A stretch of 64,000 nucleotides of DNA from Kingdonia uniflora (taxonomy: Eukaryota; Streptophyta; Magnoliopsida; Ranunculales; Circaeasteraceae), in NCBI GenBank assembly GCA_014058105.1, contig JACGCM010000779.1, positions 1 through 64,000 of the forward strand, in the 5' to 3' direction. The first letter of the stretch is position 1; each line of letters begins with the position of its first letter. This document shows positions 58,869 through 64,000 of the stretch, piece after piece. The position numbers and the translations under genes were made by a program. The notes below the pieces were generated by a model that was not told where the DNA came from, ran no database searches, and saw only the letters and a list, made by a program, of their open reading frames with translations.

Positions 58869-59093
58869 TGATGTAGCACATCCTTAGGTAGGGCGTGCAC
58901 CAGAGTTGTTGGCCTCTCTTTCTAGTTCTATAATGAGAGGCACTCTTTACTTTCTTCAGTAGTTAGTTTTTATGTAAAAGAAAAGATTCTAATAAATCAA
59001 AAATAGGGTTTTCAAGACCCTAATTCCTTCCCCAATTGAGTATATTAAGTGTTCTTCTTAATTATCAGGCTTCCGCGTAATCAGTTTACACTA
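58869..59093 (+). repeat. 3' LTR of Reina-like copy B
   Basis: TGATGTAGCACATCCT to TTTACACTA, followed by GAAGT. Confidence 0.92.
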
Positions 59094-59099
59094 GAAGTA

Positions 59100-59120
59100 G
59101 GGGGGGGGGGGGGGGGGGGG
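59100..59120. repeat. G21 homopolymer
   Basis: Twenty-one G in a row, beginning one base after the right target duplication of Reina-like copy B. Very rare in an AT-rich genome and prone to assembly or length error. Confidence 0.95.
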
Positions 59121-59877
59121 TGGAGCTCTTGAATACATTCTCCATTAAAGGCGGACATTTGAGTTATGGTGACAGATTCTGAATACCAACTTGGACACCG
59201 AGTAGATACTGTGTTACTTGATATCGTACTAAATCAGCACATTCCATTAAAGGCAGACATAATTTTACAACTTCTTTCTACCTTTTTAAATCTGTTGCTC
59301 CTATTTTTCTAGGGTAACTTATTTGTTGTATTAACACAGTTTTGGAAAGCTTATTTAAGATAGATTTTGAATTTTACTTAATTTAAGAAGTTTCTTTAGG
59401 ACTTCTTTTTTTTCATGTTTGACATAATTTCTCAGTAAGAAACAATTTAGACATTGTAGAAAGCTTTTAGTTAAGTTAGTCAAATTCCTGAGAATTATCT
59501 ATCTAATACCTTCTTCTTCAATATGCTTCTCAAACAATATATTGGAGACATGTTCTTCTATGTTATTACTAATCTATCTTTGCATTTTGGTTGGATTGAC
59601 ACTCTGCCAGAGATTTTCTTTGGTTTCTCTCCAAGAAAAAATATTGGCTTGACTATGAGATTCTAATTTTTCATGTTTTTGCCTCATCAAAATCTTTCTA
59701 ACAATGTTAACAATGTCGTCTAACCAAGATTTTCGACAACGAAGATCTTCCATTATAAAATAGGGTAAGCTAGAGGCCTGGCTATGCCAGTTCGCTCTCC
59801 AAAAGCCTATAAGAAGCCGAACCAAACAAGCTTTAATATTGTAAAAGCAGAGTCTATTAAGATCATCTCAAGTCTAC
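59121..59877. other. flank, no gene seen
   Basis: Two copies of an ACATTCTCCATTAAAGGC / CACATTCCATTAAAGGCAG motif lie near 59140 and 59238. A minus-strand frame at 59574-59825 is not recognised; it lies directly downstream of the symplekin exon and may be intron. Confidence 0.4.
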
Positions 59878-60934
59878 CTGTGCAACCAAGCGAGCAAGTA
59901 ATGCCATGTGTGTCTGTGTATAACCTGTAACTTGTATATGATTGCACTAGTTAAAGATCCGTGCAACTGCCAATTTGTGGGCACTGTTTTGTTGTTCTTC
60001 AGTTAACTCAATGGATATGGGAGTAAGGGGTAAATGATGAGATATCTCCTCAGAGACAGGCGTGCTTAAGGGAACCGGAGAAGCTGTTCAAAATCCGACA
60101 TATAAGAAGCATCAAAAGTCTCAATGACATCCGATATGGTTGATGCCATTGGGTCCTGGTCAACAACGTATACAGGGGAGAGTGCAATGTTTGAAATTGA
60201 ATTAACCTCAGGTACACGCCGTGGATCAAGGCAACGAGGGTCCTGAAAATGTGCTGCGGAAACTGGAGGCTGCAGAGTAGTATTTGGAGTAAAAGATGTT
60301 GACATAGCTGGTGCAGCGTTGCTATTCATTGTTGGTCTGTTGCCAAGTCTACTTGCTAGAGGAGGGACATTCTTGGGTAAATGTTTCATGTTAGCTATGA
60401 CACTATGGGCCATTAGGTCAGGATGGATATCCGAAATTAAAGTTTCAAGCATTTTTTCACCTTTTGCTAGTAAAAAAGACCAATCATGGCATTTATTTGT
60501 TCAACAGGAGTTGAATCACTATCCAATAGAGACACCTTTCAAGATGAAACTTCAGTAGAAGTAAAATTGTCTTGCCCAGAATCACTTGGAATCTGATAAC
60601 GAGACCATTTGGAGGGCACCTCATCAATATTATTTTGTTCGCCTTCATTCTGAAGCATAAACCTTTTCCTAGTCAAATCCGCGCTTAATAGCAGATCCTC
60701 CTGATGATTAAAAGGAGATAGTGCAAAAACATTGTCAATCAACTAAGACATCAAGTAAATAACATTGTCAAGCATCATTTCAATAAAGGCGCAAACAGAG
60801 GACTGTACCTTATTGAGTCTAACACGTGAAGCGCGATCAACGTTCTTTACTCTTTTATCAACTGCACGAATAACTTGATCAGCTGCATCTCCAGCATTCA
60901 TTGTTCTCAGTGCTCTAAACAACTTCTTTCCTGA
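59878..60934 (-). pseudogene. ESP4-like: symplekin (mRNA 3'-end processing scaffold) fragment
   Basis: Middle part of a plant symplekin, the scaffold of the cleavage and polyadenylation machinery in the nucleus. Exon 60809-60934: KKLFRALRTMNAGDAADQVI, between a TTTTCAG acceptor and a GTACAG donor. Exon 59878-60742: DLTRKRFMLQNEGE, LLDSDSTPVEQINAMIG, TLISDIHPDLMAHSVIANMK, a FQDPRCLDPRR stretch, IELTEEQQNSAHKLAVARI and TQTHMALLARLVAQ before a GTAGAC donor. Damage: TGA after STEVSS, a frameshift in a T run near 60472, another near 60070, a TAG in the ARIFN block. Family call from several colinear blocks. Confidence 0.82.
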
Positions 60935-61622
60935 CTGAAAAATAAAATGCAAGATATAATGTGCAAGGAGTACTAGCTTAATGTTTAGTAAATCAAAAAA
61001 GAAGTAGCAAAGCTACCAGCATTTCATACAGCAAAATTTAACTACGGTTAAAATAAATTTTAATAAAAACCTCTAAAGCAAAAAAGAACCTTAGGATATC
61101 AATTCAACACAATCCAAGCAAATCTAACATTATAGTGGAAGAACTACAAGCCCTCCCAAAACCCAATCATGTTCCCTCTATCTAGAATAAACTACTTTTT
61201 GCACTAATCATGTTCCCTCTAACATTAGTTTGGTGCAGGAGGTAGTTGATTCTAGATAGAGGGAACATGATTGGGTTTGGTGCAGGAGGTAGTTGATTCT
61301 AGAAAGAGAGAACATGATTGGGTTTTGGGAGGGATTGTAGTGCGATTCTTCCACTATAATGTTAGGTTTGCTTGGATTGGGTTGAATTGATATCCTACAG
61401 AACTAATTAAGGTTCTTTTTTGCTTTAGGGGTTTTTATTAAAATTTATTTTAATCTGTGTAGTCCGCGATTAATCGTAGTTAAATAATGCTGTATGAAAT
61501 GCTGGTATCTTTGCTACTTTTTTTCTGATTTGCTAAATATTAAGCTAGTACTCCTTGCACATCATAATCTTGCATTTTTATTTTCAGTCAGGAGAGAAGT
61601 TGTTTAGAGTACTGAGAACAAT
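60900..61622. repeat. inverted duplication of symplekin exon/intron (hairpin)
   Basis: Left arm 60900-61195 and right arm 61289-61622 are reverse complements, including TTTTCAGTCAGG (acceptor and first bases of the symplekin exon) at the outer ends and CTATAATGTTAG inside. The right arm has small insertions (for example ACAGAACTAATT). The spacer is about 93 bp. A transcript through it would fold into a hairpin of roughly 300 bp. Confidence 0.9.
61232..61325 (+). repeat. 47-bp direct repeat in the hairpin loop
   Basis: GGTGCAGGAGGTAGTTGATT begins at 61232 and again at 61279; units continue through TAGAGGGAACATGATTGGG with minor changes. Confidence 0.9.
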
Positions 61623-61801
61623 ATCCATATGTCCTCAACACATCTCTCTGACTCTGCCCCCTACCCTTCATCTTCCGACCCCGTGACTTACACACTCGTT
61701 GCAATGGCCACGCTAAAACCATATCTATATGCCCTCAACACATCTCTCTGACTGCCCCTATCCTTTCATCTTCCGACCCCGCTAACTTGTTGCAATGGCC
61801 C
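61621..61801 (+). repeat. imperfect tandem duplication beside the inverted repeat
   Basis: 61621-61709 and 61721-61801 share CCTCAACACATCTCTCTGAC, CATCTTCCGACCCCG and TTGCAATGGCC. It starts at the outer end of the right hairpin arm. Confidence 0.88.
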
Positions 61802-63599
61802 ACAATTATCAATGTCAGGAAGAAGGCCAAGGGTTTGAGGGTACATCATGGAAAGAATTGACGAGATCTTGACATCAAGAGAGGGGTAATCAGTAATGTA
61901 CAAACATCTAGATTACTATTGTATAAAACTATCATAAAGAAAAGAAACGACAATTCTGGCAAAATAAAATAAAGTAACAAGATTCCCGGCCAATCCCCAA
62001 AACCTCCATTTAGCAGGTAAAATCTATTATTCAATAAAATTTTACTACCACCAAAATGAAACTCCACTTCACTTACTAAATTCACATTTCTATCTACTTA
62101 GCTTGGCAACAAAAAAAAAACCTTTTTAACCAACAGTATTTCATTTATCTTCCTTAACCCTTTGTTTTGATGTCACCATTAATGTTTCTTGACTTCTAAG
62201 AAAGTAATAACACCAAAACCAAAAAAGTAAAAATGCCAAAGATTAAACCAACCAAATATCAAATTTTATGATACGATTGATATATTTTCCCAAGATGAAT
62301 CTCACATGGTTCTTCTTATGCTCTTTGAGCACTTCTTCCGAGACATACATTCTTCACATTCGTGATCGCATCTTCGAGTGAATGCATGGTTACAAAATTC
62401 AAGTTTCCGACCCATTCCATGAAATTAGGGTTTCAAAAATTAGGTTTGTTGATCGATTTCTTAATCTTGATGGAAGGGGTTTGATGAGGGTTTCTACGAA
62501 GATATTTATATTCAAACTAACTCTCACAATACTTCAATTTCCTCCAATACTTCAATGTGAGTGCCAGTAATTTTTTTACTAGTTCTCGAAAAAAGAAAAA
62601 TAAAACTCTTACAACCGCATCAGAGTAATGTGAAGTCATCATATGCTATGAAAGTTGCCTTATGGATTTCACACTCACGTTTGAAAAGGCATAATATCAG
62701 TTTCTTTGTACTCTATCAAATATATGGTGACAGAAGGAAAATGTTTCATGAGCATTCAGGTTTGTTGTACCATATGTGATTTCTCATGCAAAATACCATT
62801 ATACTAATTACAATGGCTTATGCGTTATACACACAATATGCAAGAACTACCTAAACAGATAACACATACAAACAGCCTGATGGTACCCAATTAAGTTGGT
62901 GAACTGAGGCGATTGAGTGGACAAGCACAACGATGAGTCCTTTACAGCAAGGGTGAAGTCTGACAAAAATACTACAACAACCCTTTTAAAGATATTTGTT
63001 TAAAATTAGAATCAACCTTATGTAATGCAAACAAATTTATGTATTGGATCAGTTTAATTTACCTATTGCTGAAGCAGAATTGAAGTTTTTGGGTAGCCTT
63101 CTAATGCCAGAAAACAGCCATGCTCTCTAGCTTCCCTTACATGTTTTTTTATTTGGGTGAGAAAAGGTAAAAAGAGGTGAGAAGAAGCATATAAGATTGA
63201 GGTTAGAAGTTGTGAGGTTAGAATATTGAAAAAAAACTTGTGTGCGTTTGGCTAAAGATTAGACGTTCTACTTAAAATCTTAACTTCTAACTTCAACATC
63301 TCACTAGTCTGTTGAGCTGAACCATATAATTTGACCACAAATTAGAAGTTTCTCCACAAAAACATATGTAAACTACATTTTTCTCTCTAATTCATTATAT
63401 ATTAACCAAAAATTAATAAAAAATGCCAAATAACATACAAAAGATTGGTATCAATAGAAAGTACCTAGATTGTTCCAAAATAGGTGCCAAAGCAACAAAT
63501 AAAAGTCTCACAACAACTGAGATAAAGAGATAAAAAGATACTCTAGAGATAGAGAGGTAGAGAACCAAGAACGCCTACTCGTGCGTTGTACCACCAAGG
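61802..63599. other. intergenic DNA, no gene seen
   Basis: AT-rich, short frames on both strands with no known motif. A segment near 63170-63310 with AGAAGTTGTGAGGTTAGAA and an inverted-like TTCTAACTTCAACATCTCAC could be a decayed MITE. Confidence 0.45.
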
Positions 63600-64000
63600 T
63601 CATATAGAGAACAGCTCTGAACCAAACCTAGAACGTAAATACCCCCTCCTAGTCTCATCATCTACACCGAGAAACCAAACACAAAAGGGATTCTCCTTCG
63701 TTATCACCTTTAATGCAGTGAAGAGGTAAGTCATATCAAACCCTACGATCTCCCATAAAATAGCCTCAACTTTTGCCCCCATAGTCCAATCAAACTCTCT
63801 CCTAACGACTAATTCTGATGTAATACGAGACAACTCAATTGTCATTACATTAATACCCGTATCAAGAACATAAGCAGTAGGCTTAGTCCTGTACCTCTTA
63901 GCAGTGGGAGTGCTCCTCCTGGTCTAAGTAGAAGTATGATCACCAGCGGCAAGAGCAACAGAGGGAGTACCAGTGGGAGTACCAATGGTAGGAACATAAC
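63600..64000 (-). pseudogene. unrecognised frame at the right edge
   Basis: A minus-strand frame running from the window edge: TPTGTPSVALAAGDHTS, a TAG near 63925, then KRYRTKPTAYVLDTGINVMT, EFDWTMGAKVEAILWEIVGF, LKVITKENPFCVWFLGVDDE and a TGA-type end at about 63600. It has a Thr/Pro/Ala-rich start and a helical remainder. It may be part of a transposon-derived or host gene that continues to the right. I do not recognise the family. Confidence 0.35.

Larger units (their letters stand above)
54480..59093 (+). mobile_element. Reina-like chromovirus, copy B, complete (4.6 kb)
   Basis: LTRs of 226 and 225 bp, flanked by GAAGT (54475-54479 and 59094-59098). Primer site TGGTATTAGAGC at 54709 (initiator Met tRNA type with one change). 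Order: gag, protease, RT, RNase H, integrase, chromodomain. Short LTRs, small size and a C-terminal chromodomain fit the Reina clade of chromoviruses. Many stops and frameshifts. Confidence 0.9.

Noticed and set aside
62561..62779. 72-codon plus-strand frame
   Set aside because: No motif, no homologous copy in the window and AT-rich codon use; consistent with chance.

Overview
This is a plant nuclear genomic window, almost certainly from an angiosperm with a repeat-rich genome and probably a eudicot. The evidence is AT-rich sequence, decayed spliced genes of plant families (PDR-type ABC transporter, rhamnogalacturonate lyase, symplekin), and nested LTR retrotransposons covering roughly two thirds of the window. 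I see no rRNA, tRNA or CRISPR and no bacterial gene layout. Only one host gene, at 35.2-36.4 kb, is close to intact.

Layout. 1-3.3 kb: three decayed host genes on the minus strand (ABCG/PDR fragment, rhamnogalacturonate lyase 3' half, an unrecognised coiled-coil gene with a duplicated exon). 3597-15636: complete Ty3/gypsy element of the Tat type (element 1, plus strand; target duplication GTAAC). 15.6-19.2 kb: non-coding DNA with a 1.2 kb hAT-like non-autonomous transposon. 19182-34717: a second Tat-type element (element 2, minus strand; target duplication GTAAT/ATAAT). 35.2-36.4 kb: two-exon gene for a repetitive acidic protein with one frameshift. 37.7-37.95 kb: a SINE. 37978-39993: truncated Reina-like chromovirus (copy A). 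39994-40836: remnant of another LTR element. 40837-54335: third Tat-type element (element 3, plus strand; target duplication GTATC). 54480-59093: complete but decayed Reina-like chromovirus (copy B; target duplication GAAGT) with a C-terminal chromodomain. 59.9-60.9 kb: symplekin pseudogene, followed by an inverted duplication of its exon and intron. 61.8-64 kb: mostly featureless.

The three Tat-type elements share one plan: LTR, tRNA-type primer site, gag, aspartic protease, reverse transcriptase, RNase H, a second RNase H, integrase, a tandem-repeat array, then genes on the strand opposite to pol, a purine tract and the 3' LTR. Elements 2 and 3 carry the same set of three antisense genes in the same order: a long coiled-coil protein, a small protein ending in a CFKCN motif, and a small protein with a YFG...LTPIPV motif and a Gly/Arg-rich tail. 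Element 1 keeps a homologue of the long gene only. This conserved antisense cassette is the most interesting content of the window. All the pol genes carry stops and frameshifts, so none of these copies looks autonomous now. All reading was by eye; family names come from recognisable motifs, not from database searches.
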